64,000 nt of DNA from the NCBI RefSeq assembly GCF_900177275.1, contig NZ_FXAG01000020.1, positions 1 through 64,000 of the forward strand, in the 5' to 3' direction. Positions 1 through 10,400 of the stretch are shown here, piece after piece. Below the pieces are notes generated by a model. It made no database searches and had not been told where the DNA came from. It was given only the letters and a program-made list of their open reading frames with translations. The DNA comes from Pseudogulbenkiania subflava DSM 22618 (GTDB lineage Bacteria > Pseudomonadota > Gammaproteobacteria > Burkholderiales > Chromobacteriaceae). Made by a program: the position numbers and the translations under genes. The first letter of the stretch is position 1; every line of letters starts with the position of its first letter.

Positions 1-798
1 GAAGACCTCGACCTCAGCCCGAGCGAAGTCTGGAAAGGCCTGGAGTACTTCGCCGAAGCCGGCGCCACCCACGAACTGGGGCTGCTGGCCGCCGGCCTGG
101 GCCTGGAACGCTTCGTCGACATCCGCATGGACGAAGCCGAAGCGAAAGCCGGCCTCACCGGCGGCACCCCGCGCACCATCGAAGGCCCGCTCTACGTCGC
201 CGGCGCACCGAAGTCGGAAGGCTTCGCCCGCATGGACGACGGCACCGAGGCGGACAAGGGCGAAGTGCTGTTCATGCAGGGCACCGTGTACGACGCCGAC
301 GGCAAGCCGCTGCCGGGCGCCCAGGTCGAAGCGTGGCACGCCAACCTGATGGGCAACTACTCCTTCTTCGACAAGAGCCAGTCGCACTTCAACCTGCGCC
401 GCACCATCATCACCGACGCCAACGGCCGCTACCAGTTCCGCAGCATCATGCCGATGGGGTACGGCTGTCCGCCGCAAGGCACCACCCAGCGCCTGCTCGA
501 CCTGCTCGGCCGTCATGGCCGCCGTCCGGCGCACATCCACTTCTTCGTGACCGCCGCTGGCCACCGCAAGCTGACCACGCAGATCAACATCGACGGTGAC
601 GAGTACCTGTGGGACGACTTCGCCTTCGCCAGCCGCGAGGGCCTGGTGCCGGCCGTGAACCGCATCACCGATGCGGCCGAGATCGACAAGAAGGGCCTGC
701 AGAAGCCGTTCGCCTCGATCGACTTCGACTTCCGCCTCAACGGTGAGTCCGCCGCCGCCCCGACGACCGAAGTCGAACGTCAACGCGCCAGCGCCTGA
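1..798 (+). CDS. catA: Catechol 1,2-dioxygenase (5'-truncated by window edge)
   Basis: Intradiol ring-cleaving dioxygenase that turns catechol into cis,cis-muconate at the entry of the beta-ketoadipate pathway; cytoplasmic. The frame is open from the first base, so the N-terminal dimerisation region is cut off by the window; 265 residues are visible, against about 300-310 in the family. The four Fe(III) ligands are present: Tyr in GNYSFF, Tyr in MPMGYG and both His in RPAHIHFF. It runs in the same direction as benA, 76 bp upstream of it, so the catechol produced by BenABCD is cleaved by its neighbour. An ATG at 127 is internal, not the start. Confidence 0.95.
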   Translation, partial: EDLDLSPSEVWKGLEYFAEAGATHELGLLAAGLGLERFVDIRMDEAEAKAGLTGGTPRTIEGPLYVAGAPKSEGFARMDDGTEADKGEVLFMQGTVYDADGKPLPGAQVEAWHANLMGNYSFFDKSQSHFNLRRTIITDANGRYQFRSIMPMGYGCPPQGTTQRLLDLLGRHGRRPAHIHFFVTAAGHRKLTTQINIDGDEYLWDDFAFASREGLVPAVNRITDAAEIDKKGLQKPFASIDFDFRLNGESAAAPTTEVERQRASA

Positions 799-821
799 TC
801 GATACCGAGCATAGAGCAATA

Positions 822-857
822 GGGACGGGCCCTGCCTAGGCAGGGGCCGCCTGTCCC
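822..857 (+). other. Hairpin between catA and benA
   Basis: The 36-nt stretch is an imperfect inverted repeat: GGGAC at 822-826 pairs with GTCCC at 853-857, and inner GC-rich arms close around CCTGCCTAGGCAGG. No T-run follows. It may be a weak terminator or an RNA processing/stability element setting the catA:benA ratio. The benA ribosome-binding site (GAGGAG) begins a few bases later. Confidence 0.45.
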
Positions 858-874
858 GACTGAGGAGAACGGCA

Positions 875-2242
875 ATGATCCCCATCCATCCCGATGCCAC
901 CCCCAAGCTGAAAAAGCTGGACGATTACCTGATCGAGAACCCGCAGACCGGCGACTACCGCGTGCACCGCAGCGTCTTCACCGATGAAGCGCTGTTCGAA
1001 CTCGAAATGAAGCACATCTTCGAAGGCAACTGGATCTACCTCGCGCACGAGAGCCAGATTCCCAACGTCAACGATTACTACACCACCACCATGGGGCGGC
1101 AGCCGGTGTTCATCGCGCGCAACCGCCAGGGTGAACTGAACGCATTCGTCAACGCGTGTACCCACCGCGGCGCCACGCTGTGCCGCCACAAGCGCGGCAA
1201 CAAGGCGACCTACACTTGCCCGTTCCACGGCTGGACCTTCAACAACAGCGGCAAGCTGCTGAAAGTGAAGGACCCGGAAGACGCCGGCTACCCGGATTGC
1301 TTCAACAAGGAAGGCTCGCACGACCTGAAAAAGGTGGCGCGCTTCGAGAACTACCGCGGTTTCCTGTTCGGCAGCCTGAACGAGAACGTCAAGCCGCTGA
1401 CCGAATTCCTCGGCGAGGCCGCCAAGATCATCGACATGATCGTCGACCAGTCGGCCGAAGGGCTGGAAGTGCTGCGCGGCTCGTCGACCTACACCTTCGA
1501 CGGCAACTGGAAGCTGACCGCCGAAAACGGCGCCGACGGCTACCACGTCTCCGCGGTGCACTGGAACTACGCCGCCACCACCAACCACCGCAAGGAACAG
1601 AGCGAGCGCGTCGACACCACGCGCGCCATGGACGCCGGCAAGTGGGGCAAGCAGGGCGGGGGTTTCTACGCCTTCGAACACGGCCACATGCTGTTGTGGA
1701 CGCAGTGGGCCAACCCGGAGGACCGCCCGAACTTCGCCCGTCGCGACGAATACGCCGAAAAGCTCGGCCCCGAGATGGCCGACTGGATGGTGCGCAACTC
1801 GCGCAACCTGTGTCTGTACCCGAACGTGTACCTGATGGACCAGTTCGGCTCGCAGATTCGCGTGGTGCGCCCGCTGTCGGTGAACAAGTCCGAAGTCACC
1901 ATCTACTGCATCGCGCCCAAGGGCGAGTCCGACGAGGCACGCGCCCGCCGCATCCGCCAGTACGAAGATTTCTTCAACGCCAGCGGCATGGCCACGCCGG
2001 ACGATCTGGAAGAGTTCCGTGCCTGTCAGCAGGGTTACGCCGGTATCGCGCTGGAATGGAACGACATGTGCCGCGGCTCCACGCACTGGATCGAAGGCGC
2101 CGACGAGGCGGCCAGGAAGATCGGCCTCAAGCCGGTACTGAGCGGGGTCAAGACCGAAGACGAGGGCCTGTACACGGTGCAGCACCGCTACTGGCTGGAC
2201 GTGATGAAGCACGCGGTGCGCGAGGAAGGAGAACAGGCATGA
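875..2242 (+). CDS. benA: Benzoate 1,2-dioxygenase, large (alpha) subunit
   Basis: Catalytic subunit of the two-component benzoate dioxygenase, converting benzoate, O2 and NADH into the cis-1,2-dihydrodiol-1-carboxylate. 455 residues, normal for the family. A Rieske [2Fe-2S] motif (C-T-H-R-G ... C-P-F-H-G-W) lies near residues 95-120 and the mononuclear iron site (DGYHVSAVH) near 220-230. The start is preceded by GAGGAG. Its stop overlaps the benB start (ATGA), which indicates translational coupling. First gene of benABCD; electrons come from BenC. Confidence 0.97.
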   Translation: MIPIHPDATPKLKKLDDYLIENPQTGDYRVHRSVFTDEALFELEMKHIFEGNWIYLAHESQIPNVNDYYTTTMGRQPVFIARNRQGELNAFVNACTHRGATLCRHKRGNKATYTCPFHGWTFNNSGKLLKVKDPEDAGYPDCFNKEGSHDLKKVARFENYRGFLFGSLNENVKPLTEFLGEAAKIIDMIVDQSAEGLEVLRGSSTYTFDGNWKLTAENGADGYHVSAVHWNYAATTNHRKEQSERVDTTRAMDAGKWGKQGGGFYAFEHGHMLLWTQWANPEDRPNFARRDEYAEKLGPEMADWMVRNSRNLCLYPNVYLMDQFGSQIRVVRPLSVNKSEVTIYCIAPKGESDEARARRIRQYEDFFNASGMATPDDLEEFRACQQGYAGIALEWNDMCRGSTHWIEGADEAARKIGLKPVLSGVKTEDEGLYTVQHRYWLDVMKHAVREEGEQA

Positions 2243-2730
2243 GCAACGTCAACATGGAGCAGATCCGCAGTTTTCTCTACCGTGAAAGCCGCCTGCTGGA
2301 CGACGAACAGTGGGACGAGTGGCTCGAGTGCTACCACCCGGACGCCGAGTTCTGGATGCCGTCGTGGGACGATGACGACAAGCTGGTCACCGATCCGCAG
2401 CGCGAAATCTCGCTGATCTACTACGCCAACCGCCAGGGGCTGGAAGACCGCGTGTTCCGCATCAAGACCGAGCGTTCCAGCGCCACCATGCCGGACACCC
2501 GCACCAGCCACAACATCAGCAACGTGGAACTGGAAAAGCAGGACGGCGACCTGGTCACGGTGCGCTTCAACTGGCACACGCTGAGCCACCGCTACAAGAC
2601 CAACTACAGCCATTTCGGCATGGCGCGTTACGTGATCGATTTTTCCGGCGCGAGCCCGAAGATCCGCAACAAGTATGTGGTGCTGAAGAACGATTACATC
2701 CACCAGGTAATCGACGTCTACCACATTTAA
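2239..2730 (+). CDS. benB: Benzoate 1,2-dioxygenase, small (beta) subunit
   Basis: Structural beta subunit of the alpha3beta3 benzoate dioxygenase, in the SnoaL/NTF2-like fold group. 163 residues when started at the ATG that overlaps the benA stop; a longer upstream open frame is only the out-of-frame shadow of benA. The sequence is rich in acidic and aromatic residues ([20 protein letters not shown]) and ends [14 protein letters not shown], typical of BenB/XylY. It is separated from benC by 120 bp containing a hairpin. Confidence 0.95.
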   Translation: MSNVNMEQIRSFLYRESRLLDDEQWDEWLECYHPDAEFWMPSWDDDDKLVTDPQREISLIYYANRQGLEDRVFRIKTERSSATMPDTRTSHNISNVELEKQDGDLVTVRFNWHTLSHRYKTNYSHFGMARYVIDFSGASPKIRNKYVVLKNDYIHQVIDVYHI

Positions 2731-3870
<1,140 letters not shown>

Positions 3871-3872
3871 TC

Positions 3873-4652
3873 ATGCGTGCACGATTTGAAAACAAGGTAG
3901 TGGTCGTGACCGGTGCCGCCCAGGGCATCGGCCGCGGGGTGGCGCTGAGTGCCGCCGAGGAAGGCGCCCTCATCGTGCTGGCCGACCGTTCCGAGCTGGT
4001 ACACGAGGTGGCCGGCGAGATCAAGGCCAAGGGCGGCCAGGCTACGGTGGTGACGGCCGACCTGGAAACCTACAACGGTGCCCAGCTCGTGGTGGAGGCC
4101 GCCGAGGAGGCCTACGGCCGCGTCGACGTGCTGATCAACAATGTCGGCGGCACCATCTGGGCCAAGCCGTACCAGGAATACGAGGAGGCGCAGATCGAAG
4201 CGGAAATCCGCCGCTCGCTGTTCCCCACGCTGTGGTGCTGCCGTGCCGTGCTGCCGGCGATGATCGAGCGCCAGCAGGGGGTGATCGTCAACGTGTCGTC
4301 GATCGCGACGCGCGGTATCTATCGCATCCCGTACTCGGCCGCCAAGGGCGGGGTGAACGCGCTCACCGCCAGCCTGGCCTTCGAGCACGCCGAGGACGGC
4401 ATTCGCGTCAACGCGGTGGCCACCGGCGGGACCGAGGCGCCGCCACGCAAGGTGCCGCGCAATAGCGCGCCGATGAGCGAGCAGGAAAAAGTCTGGTACC
4501 AGGGCATTGTCGACCAGACCCTTTCCAGCAGCCTGATGCACCGTTACGGCAGCATCGACGAGCAGGTTCGCGCGATCCTGTTCCTGGCGTCGGACGAGGC
4601 GTCCTATATTACCGGCACGGTGTTGCCGGTCGGCGGCGGCGATCTCGGCTAG
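3873..4652 (+). CDS. benD: cis-1,2-dihydroxycyclohexa-3,5-diene-1-carboxylate dehydrogenase
   Basis: Short-chain dehydrogenase that oxidises and decarboxylates the benzoate dihydrodiol to catechol with NAD+. 259 residues; the Rossmann motif TGAAQGIG is at residues 13-20, NNVGG near 88, and the catalytic YSAAK near 150. It begins 2 bp after benC, in the same operon, and supplies the substrate of CatA. A strong intrinsic terminator lies 39 bp past its stop, closing benABCD. Confidence 0.95.
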   Translation: MRARFENKVVVVTGAAQGIGRGVALSAAEEGALIVLADRSELVHEVAGEIKAKGGQATVVTADLETYNGAQLVVEAAEEAYGRVDVLINNVGGTIWAKPYQEYEEAQIEAEIRRSLFPTLWCCRAVLPAMIERQQGVIVNVSSIATRGIYRIPYSAAKGGVNALTASLAFEHAEDGIRVNAVATGGTEAPPRKVPRNSAPMSEQEKVWYQGIVDQTLSSSLMHRYGSIDEQVRAILFLASDEASYITGTVLPVGGGDLG

Positions 4653-4690
4653 GCGCCACCCACGAACCCCCTTGCATCATCGCGTTCGGA

Positions 4691-4725
4691 CCTCTCATCC
4701 TGATGGATGAGAGGTCATTTTTTGG
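4691..4725 (+). terminator. Intrinsic terminator after benD
   Basis: Perfect 10-bp stem CCTCTCATCC / GGATGAGAGG around a TGAT loop, followed by TCATTTTTT. It separates benABCD from benE, whose ribosome-binding site (GGTGAGG) begins directly after the T-run, so benE may be expressed by read-through or from a promoter hidden in this region. Confidence 0.85.
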
Positions 4726-4738
4726 TGAGGCATACTCA

Positions 4739-5977
4739 ATGAACCATTCATCCCAAGGCAGTTCTCTTGCGTCCCCGGCACCGCAGGTGCGCGCCTTACT
4801 GCGCCAGGACTGGTCGCTCTCCGCCATCACCGCCGGCTTCCTCGCGGTGCTGATTTCCTATTCCGGTCCGCTGGTGATCTTTTTCCAGGCCGCCAAGATG
4901 GCCAACATGCCCAACGCGATGATCTCGTCCTGGGTCTGGGCCATTTCGATGGGCGCGGCGGTGTCCGGCATCGTGCTGAGCTGGCGGCTGAAGGTGCCGG
5001 TGGTGACCGCCTGGTCCGCCCCGGGCACCGCGCTGCTGGTAACACTGTTCCCCGGCGTCACGCTGAACCAGGCCGTGGGGGCCTATCTCACCGCCGCCGT
5101 GGTGCTGTTGCTGATCGGCGTGTCGGGCTCGTTCGACCGCCTCATGCGCCACATTCCCAAGGGCATCGCCGCCGGGATGATGGCGGGCATTCTGTTCCAG
5201 TTCGGCGCCAGCGCCTTCAAGTCGGTCGGCTCGATGCCGACGCTGGCCTTCGGCATGGTCGGCGCCTACCTGCTGTTCAAGCGGCTCTTGCCGCGTTACT
5301 GCATCGTGCTGGTGCTGGCCTGCGGCGCTGCGTTGGCCGTGCTGCTGGGGCAGACCCACCTGGGCGATGTGCGGCTCAGCCTAGCCACGCCGCAGTTCAT
5401 CCGCCCGGAGTGGACGCTGGGCACCACGCTGAGCCTGGCGCTGCCGTTGGTGATGGTGAGCCTGACCGGCCAGCATCTGCCCGGCATGGCGGTGCTGCGC
5501 GTATCGGGTTACGACACCCCGGCCAAGCCGATCATCACTGTCACCAGCCTGGCCTCGCTCGTGGTGGCGTTCTTTGGCGGCATCACCATTGTCATCGCCG
5601 CCATCACCGCCGCGCTGTGCACCGGCAAGGACGCGCACGACGACCCGTCGCGGCGTTACGTGGCGGGTATCGCCAACGGGGCGTTCTACCTGGTCGGCGG
5701 GATGTTCGGCAGCACCATCGTGTTGCTGTTCACCGCCTTGCCCAAGGAGTTCGTCGCCGTGCTGGCGGGGCTGGCGCTGATCGGGGCGATTTCGGCCAAC
5801 GTGCTGGGCGCGGTGGAGGAGGCCGATCACCGCGAGGCGTCGATGATCACCTTCCTCGCCACCGCCTCCGGTATGAGCTTTCTCGGCCTGGGATCGGCGT
5901 TCTGGGGCGTGGTAATCGGCTGCATCGCCTACCTGGTGCTGAACAAGCCGCACCAGCGCGAGGCCAAGGGGCGTTAG
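4739..5977 (+). CDS. benE: Benzoate/H+ symporter family membrane transporter
   Basis: Inner-membrane BenE-family permease expected to import benzoate. 412 residues with about 11-12 hydrophobic segments and the family-typical stretches GTALLVTLFPG and GQHLPGMAVLR. The start at 4739 follows GGTGAGG at 4724-4730 and gives MNHSSQGSS; a longer reading from 4703 would run through the benD terminator and is rejected. It follows benD and precedes the regulator gene, all in one direction. Confidence 0.9.
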   Translation: MNHSSQGSSLASPAPQVRALLRQDWSLSAITAGFLAVLISYSGPLVIFFQAAKMANMPNAMISSWVWAISMGAAVSGIVLSWRLKVPVVTAWSAPGTALLVTLFPGVTLNQAVGAYLTAAVVLLLIGVSGSFDRLMRHIPKGIAAGMMAGILFQFGASAFKSVGSMPTLAFGMVGAYLLFKRLLPRYCIVLVLACGAALAVLLGQTHLGDVRLSLATPQFIRPEWTLGTTLSLALPLVMVSLTGQHLPGMAVLRVSGYDTPAKPIITVTSLASLVVAFFGGITIVIAAITAALCTGKDAHDDPSRRYVAGIANGAFYLVGGMFGSTIVLLFTALPKEFVAVLAGLALIGAISANVLGAVEEADHREASMITFLATASGMSFLGLGSAFWGVVIGCIAYLVLNKPHQREAKGR

Positions 5978-6245
5978 CGGAGCTCGGGTGCGGACGGCAC
6001 CTCGTCCCCGAGGCGTCCGCCCCTCCTCCGGAGGAGCAGCGCGGAGGCCTCCTGGCCGTGCAGTCCCGCTCTAATGGCCTGTTTTCGCCGTCTCATCATG
6101 GCCGGCGTGCCCGGGCCGCCCTGACTGCCGGTGCTGACCCGGCTGCTCGCCGCGGACGGGTATCGACCACTCTTTCCCAAACGACACCCCAGCGCCGTGG
6201 CTTTCGGCCAACGGTGCGTTGTCGTGATGCCCTGGAGGGTTTGTT

Positions 6246-7184
6246 ATGGAACTGCGCCACCTGCGTTACTTCGTTGCCGTTGCCGAAGAAGGCAACATCA
6301 CGCGTGCGGCCGAGCGCCTGCATATCGCCCAGCCGCCATTGAGTCGCCAGATTCAACAATTGGAAGACGACCTCGGGGTGGTCCTGATCGAGCGTGGCTC
6401 ACGTCCGCTCAAGCTCACCGAGGCAGGGCAGTTCTTCTATGGCCATGCCCTGCAGTTGCTGTCGCAGACGCGGGAGCTCAAGGCGATGACCCAGCGCATC
6501 GGCATCATCGACAGCAAGATGTCGATCGGCTTTGTCGGCTCGACGCTGTACGGCATGTTGCCCAAGATCATTCGTCGCTTCCGCGACGCGCACAAGACCA
6601 TCGAACTGAGCCTGCATGAAATGACCACGATGGAGCAGATCGGCGCGCTCAAGGAAGGCTGCATCGATGTCGGGTTCGGCCGCATCCGTCACGAAGATCC
6701 CAATGTGCGCCGCATCGTGTTGCGCGAGGAACGTCTGATGGCGGCCTTGCCCAGCGAGCATCCGCTGGCGATCAAGCCCGCCCTGTCGCTGCAGGATATT
6801 GCCATGGAGACGCTGATCGTGTTCCCGAAATCGCCGCGCCCGAGTTTTGCCGATCAGGTGCTGACGGCCTTTCATGACCGGGCGTTGGAGCCAAGAAACA
6901 TCTACGAGGCGCGCGAGCTGCAGATTGCGATAGGGCTGGTGGCGGCCGGGGTCGGCATCGCGATCGTTCCCTCCAGCGTGCAGGGCCTGAAGCGCGAGGA
7001 TGTCTGCTATCGGGAGCTGGATGTACCCAATATGGTGTCGCCGATCATTCTCAGCACCCGTCTGCTCGACGAGTCCAACGATGTCAAACTGCTCATCAAG
7101 ATGATCATCGACATTTACGAAGCCGAATCGATGGCGCATGCCGTGTCGGCGCAGGACTTGAACGGCGTGCTGCTCAATAGCTGA
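6246..7184 (+). CDS. benM: LysR-family regulator of benzoate/catechol genes (BenM/CatM type)
   Basis: LysR-type activator, 312 residues, with an N-terminal winged HTH (MELRHLRYFVAVAEEGNITRA, AQPPLSRQIQQLE) and a C-terminal effector domain (GFGRIRHEDPNVRR, GLVAAGVGIAIVPSS). The effector domain resembles BenM/CatM, which sense benzoate and cis,cis-muconate. It lies between benE and benK. Two perfect ATAC-N7-GTAT boxes, the known BenM/CatM recognition pattern, are found at 9216-9251 in the benK promoter, which supports the assignment. BenM versus CatM cannot be decided here. Its last 11 bp overlap the convergent gene on the other strand. Confidence 0.85.
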   Translation: MELRHLRYFVAVAEEGNITRAAERLHIAQPPLSRQIQQLEDDLGVVLIERGSRPLKLTEAGQFFYGHALQLLSQTRELKAMTQRIGIIDSKMSIGFVGSTLYGMLPKIIRRFRDAHKTIELSLHEMTTMEQIGALKEGCIDVGFGRIRHEDPNVRRIVLREERLMAALPSEHPLAIKPALSLQDIAMETLIVFPKSPRPSFADQVLTAFHDRALEPRNIYEARELQIAIGLVAAGVGIAIVPSSVQGLKREDVCYRELDVPNMVSPIILSTRLLDESNDVKLLIKMIIDIYEAESMAHAVSAQDLNGVLLNS

Positions 7185-7437
7185 TCGGTGTTGGCCGATG
7201 CAGGTCCTTGCGGTAGGCCTGGCTCAGGGCCAGCACTTTTGCCGTCACGCTGAAATAGCCTTTTGCCTGCCGCTGGACGAAGCCCATTTTGCTCAGCGTA
7301 TACAGGCAGCGATAAACCGCCGAATAGGGAATGCCGGTTTGCGTGCTTACCTCTGTGGCGGAAAGGGTCGGGTTGTCGGCGGAGAATGCCTGCAGCACGG
7401 CAAGGCCGCGTTCAAACGGGGTATGGGAGGCATTCAT
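7174..7437 (-). CDS. Stand-alone IclR-type winged-helix protein
   Basis: 87-residue protein consisting only of the IclR N-terminal winged HTH (FERGLAVLQAFSADNPTLSATEVSTQ ... YRCLYTLSKMGFVQ). Family members are normally about 250-280 residues, with a C-terminal effector domain that is absent here. GAGGG lies 8 bp before the ATG at 7437, so this start is preferred over the upstream one (7479). The 3' end overlaps benM tail to tail. It may be a truncated PcaR/PcaU/CatR-like regulator or a functional mini-repressor of the aromatic genes. Confidence 0.7.
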   Translation of the reverse strand: MNASHTPFERGLAVLQAFSADNPTLSATEVSTQTGIPYSAVYRCLYTLSKMGFVQRQAKGYFSVTAKVLALSQAYRKDLHRPTPISY

Positions 7438-7598
7438 GGTCAATCCCTCGGGAAAATAACCGGTTGACTTAGTGTGCAATCGGCAAGATTAAAGACGAAA
7501 AACGAAGCGGTTTGGTGATTGGTGGGAAATAATCGGCGTTGTATTTATAAGAAACGGAATGGTAGGCAATCCGGTGTAGCGCGCCATCCAATCCGTAT

Positions 7599-7627
7599 CG
7601 AGTCGGGCTGATATTCAGCCCGACTCG
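7599..7627. terminator. 13-bp inverted repeat downstream of benK
   Basis: CGAGTCGGGCTGA and its exact reverse complement flank a 3-nt loop (TAT). The structure lies 42 bp beyond the stop of the leftward transporter gene. No T-run follows on that strand and only GGTTTTG on the other, so it is a probable but not textbook terminator. Confidence 0.55.
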
Positions 7628-7669
7628 GCCATGCGGTTTTGTCTTTCCCGGTGGTTCAATACGCCGGGT

Positions 7670-9052
7670 TTATTCCGCCGGTTTCAGCGAGGGCAGGGCA
7701 CTGGCTGCCGTCGCGTCACGCCCGGTTTTCACCGACAGGGTCCAGAGGGCCAGCATGGCGATGCCAGCGGGGAGGGCGAGCAAGGCCAGTGTCTGGCTGA
7801 ACGGCAGTTGCATCCCCTGCAATACCCCGCCCAGCAGGGCCCCGGCGATGCCGCCGAAGCGGCCGATACCCAGCATCCAGGCGATGCCCGTGGCACGACC
7901 CTGGGTCGGGTAGATCGGCGCGGCCAGCGCCGGCAGGGAGGCCTGGGCGCCCGTCACCATGACCCCGGCGAGGAAGATCAGCACGGCGAACAGTGAAACG
8001 TTGTCCATGCTCTGCCCCACCGCCACCAGGAACAGCGCGGCCAGCACGTAGACCAGACTCAGCACGCGGCCGGGGTTGTACTTGTCCATCAACAGCCCGC
8101 TCACCAGGGTGCCGATGCCGCCGCCCAGCGGGAACAGCGCGGTCAGCAGGGCCGCCTTTTGCGTGGTGAATCCCGCGTCTTTCATCATCAGCGGCATCCA
8201 GTTGGTCAGCAGATAGAAAATCAGCAGGCCCATGAAGTAAGTGACCCACAGCATCAGCGTCGGCACCAGGAACGGCTTGGACAGAATCAGGCTCAGTGCC
8301 GATTTCTCCACCTTGCCTTTACCGGCCGCTTCACCGATGACGCAGTGCTTGACGTGGCTCAGGTCCTGATGGCAAATCCGCTCCAGCACCGCTCTGATTT
8401 TTTCGATCGGGTACTGTTTGGCGGCCATGTAGGACACCGACTCGGGCAGGTGGCGGATCATGAACGGCAACAAGGCCAGCGGCAGGAGGCCGCCCAGGAT
8501 GAAGACGCCTTGCCAGCCATAGTGCGGAATCAGCCCGGCCGAGACGAACCCGCCCGCGGCGGCGCCCAGCGGAAAGCCGACGTAGACGGCGTTGACGACG
8601 AACGAGCGCCGTTTGGCCGGGGCGAGTTCGGCGATCAGGGTGACCGCGTTGGGCATCGCCGCGCCCAGGCCGAGACCGGTCAGGAAGCGCAGCGCGGACA
8701 GGCTCGGGACGCTGCTGGCGTAGGCTGTCAAACCGCTGAAGACGGCAAACACGAGCGTCGAGGCGATCAGTACGTTTTTGCGGCCGAAGCGGTCGGCGCT
8801 GGGGCCCGCCGCCATGGCGCCAAAGGCCAGGCCGAACAGGGCGGCGCTTAAGACCGGCGCCAGCGCGGGACGGCTGATGCCCCATTCGGTGACAAGGGCG
8901 GGCGCGACGTAGCCGATGGCCGCGGTATCGAACCCGTCCAGTGCCAGGATGGAAAAGCAGAAAAACAGGACCAGCCAGTGGTATTTCGTAAAGTCCTGCT
9001 CGTTGATTAATGCCGTCACATCGACGACTTCCTTGTTATATTCTCGACTCAT
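7670..9052 (-). CDS. benK: Aromatic acid:H+ symporter, MFS (BenK/PcaK type)
   Basis: Major facilitator of the aromatic acid:H+ symporter (AAHS) family, 460 residues, about 12 membrane segments. Family landmarks are LDGFDTAAIGYVAP in the first helix and GPSADRFGRKNVL in the loop between helices 2 and 3. The start at 9052 is fixed by GGAGG six bases before the ATG. Two BenM-type boxes lie about 165-200 bp upstream, so benzoate or muconate induction through the neighbouring LysR regulator is likely. It may carry benzoate, 4-hydroxybenzoate or protocatechuate; the location favours benzoate. Confidence 0.88.
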   Translation of the reverse strand: MSREYNKEVVDVTALINEQDFTKYHWLVLFFCFSILALDGFDTAAIGYVAPALVTEWGISRPALAPVLSAALFGLAFGAMAAGPSADRFGRKNVLIASTLVFAVFSGLTAYASSVPSLSALRFLTGLGLGAAMPNAVTLIAELAPAKRRSFVVNAVYVGFPLGAAAGGFVSAGLIPHYGWQGVFILGGLLPLALLPFMIRHLPESVSYMAAKQYPIEKIRAVLERICHQDLSHVKHCVIGEAAGKGKVEKSALSLILSKPFLVPTLMLWVTYFMGLLIFYLLTNWMPLMMKDAGFTTQKAALLTALFPLGGGIGTLVSGLLMDKYNPGRVLSLVYVLAALFLVAVGQSMDNVSLFAVLIFLAGVMVTGAQASLPALAAPIYPTQGRATGIAWMLGIGRFGGIAGALLGGVLQGMQLPFSQTLALLALPAGIAMLALWTLSVKTGRDATAASALPSLKPAE

Positions 9053-9215
9053 TTTTCCTCCGTAAACTGATCGACTTGCCTGCTGGCGCCGGGTTTTACG
9101 ACGGCGCTGCATGGTTTTATTTTGTTTGAATGGGAGTGCCGAAATGAAAGCGCCGTTTTAATGAACGGCCCATTCAAGGCAGTCGTATCCTGAGGATAAA
9201 GAAATCGACCGTCTA

Positions 9216-9251
9216 ATACTGTTTCAGTATCCGACGATACTCGGCCAGTAT
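9216..9251 (-). promoter_or_regulatory. Two BenM/CatM operator boxes upstream of benK
   Basis: ATAC-TGTTTCA-GTAT at 9216-9230 and ATAC-TCGGCCA-GTAT at 9237-9251 both match the ATAC-N7-GTAT recognition pattern of BenM and CatM exactly. Their centres are 21 bp apart, two helical turns, as in the tandem sites bound by LysR tetramers. The rest of the 9053-9403 gap holds the benK leader and the terminator of the next gene. Confidence 0.75.
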
Positions 9252-9312
9252 TGAGCAAGGCCGAGGCCCATTCCCGCTGGAAAGCGGGCCGGTAAAAAGC
9301 ACGGGGAGCCGG

Positions 9313-9347
9313 AAAAAAAGCCCGCCTTTCAACGAAAGGCGGGCTTT
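9313..9347 (-). terminator. Intrinsic terminator of the esterase gene
   Basis: Read leftwards, a 14-bp perfect stem (AAAGCCCGCCTTTC and its complement) with a 3-nt loop runs into seven Ts. It lies 57 bp past the stop of the leftward esterase gene. Confidence 0.9.
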
Positions 9348-9403
9348 GGCCGGTAGGGTCTGATGGGCCAGAACGGCGCGGCGGCGGGCGGGGGCTTTAC
9401 TCG

Positions 9404-10153
9404 TTATGCCAGGCAGCGTGCCGTCAGCCAGTTGACGAAGTCGTGGGCCATCTCAGACGTCAGCTGGTGGCCCACCGGGTAGAGGTGCAACTGGTGGGGC
9501 ACGCCCAACTCACGGAGCCAGTTGTCGGCTTTTTCCGCCCAGCTCAATGGCAGCTTGTCGTCGAATTCACCGTGCGAGACGAAGCCTTCCAGCCGTGCCA
9601 ACGCGTCGGGTGCGCCGAGGCGCGGGGCGATTTCCGGCAGAATACGCCCTGACAGCAGGCCGAAACCGCCCACCTGCTGCGGTTCGGTCAGGGCCAGGCC
9701 GGCGCTCATGATGCCGCCCTGGCTGAAGCCCGCCACCACCGTGTGCGCGGGATCGATGCCGCTGGCCGACTGCAGGCTGGCGGCCAGTTGCTGCAACTGC
9801 TGCCGGCTGCGTTCGGCCTGCTCCGGATTGATCGACGGGCCTTGCGGGCCAAAGCTCACCTGGAACCAGCCGAACTGCCCCGGCCCGAACTCCAGCGGGC
9901 CGCGCACCAGCGCCACCTGAATGCGGGCGTCGAGCAGCGGCGCCAGTCCGGCGAGCTGCATCTCGTTGCCGCCGATGCCGTGCAGCAGCAACAGCAGGGC
10001 CTGAGGCCGGGGTGCCGCTGCCGCGGTTGGCAGGACCAGTGTGCGGTAGGTCAGCCCCGAGGCCGCGTCGTGCTGCGGGGGCGAGAGCTGTGCGCTGGAA
10101 AGGGTGAGCGGCTGTGGCGACGTCGTCGGGTCACGGTCTTGCGGCGGGGTCAT
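9404..10153 (-). CDS. Phospholipase/carboxylesterase family alpha/beta hydrolase
   Basis: Cytoplasmic serine hydrolase of the YpfH/carboxylesterase group, 249 residues. The nucleophile motif is GFSQGG (Ser), the Asp lies in HGEFDDKLP and the His in YPVGHQL, completing the triad; LLLLLHGIGGNE forms the oxyanion region. The start at 10153 is preferred because AAGGA lies 8 bp upstream; the open frame extends 40 codons further but without a site. Substrate unknown, probably short acyl esters. A monocistronic unit with its own terminator. Confidence 0.85.
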   Translation of the reverse strand: MTPPQDRDPTTSPQPLTLSSAQLSPPQHDAASGLTYRTLVLPTAAAAPRPQALLLLLHGIGGNEMQLAGLAPLLDARIQVALVRGPLEFGPGQFGWFQVSFGPQGPSINPEQAERSRQQLQQLAASLQSASGIDPAHTVVAGFSQGGIMSAGLALTEPQQVGGFGLLSGRILPEIAPRLGAPDALARLEGFVSHGEFDDKLPLSWAEKADNWLRELGVPHQLHLYPVGHQLTSEMAHDFVNWLTARCLA

Positions 10154-10400
10154 CGGGTGTCCTTGCAGGAAATGCGGCAACAGGGGAGAGCATGGCACCC
10201 ATTCTGAGGCGTCCCCAGGAGCCGATAAACCCGGGTCCAGGAAAATGACTGTCTCCCGACAGGAAACAATCATCAGAAGCCTCCGTGGTCATGCTCGGTC
10301 GCCCGGCACGCTCAGGTTCAGGGTGCGCGGGTGGCCGATCCACAATGCGCAATCGCAGTGGCCGCGCAGGAGGCATTCCAAATGTGCGGCGTGACACGTC

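Noticed and set aside
836-2212. 458-codon open frame antisense to benA
   Set aside because: It mirrors benA codon periodicity in GC-rich DNA and has low-complexity His/Val/Ala text without any family likeness.
4703-4738. Earlier start for benE
   Set aside because: Would put coding sequence through the benD terminator; the ATG at 4739 has a well-placed ribosome-binding site.
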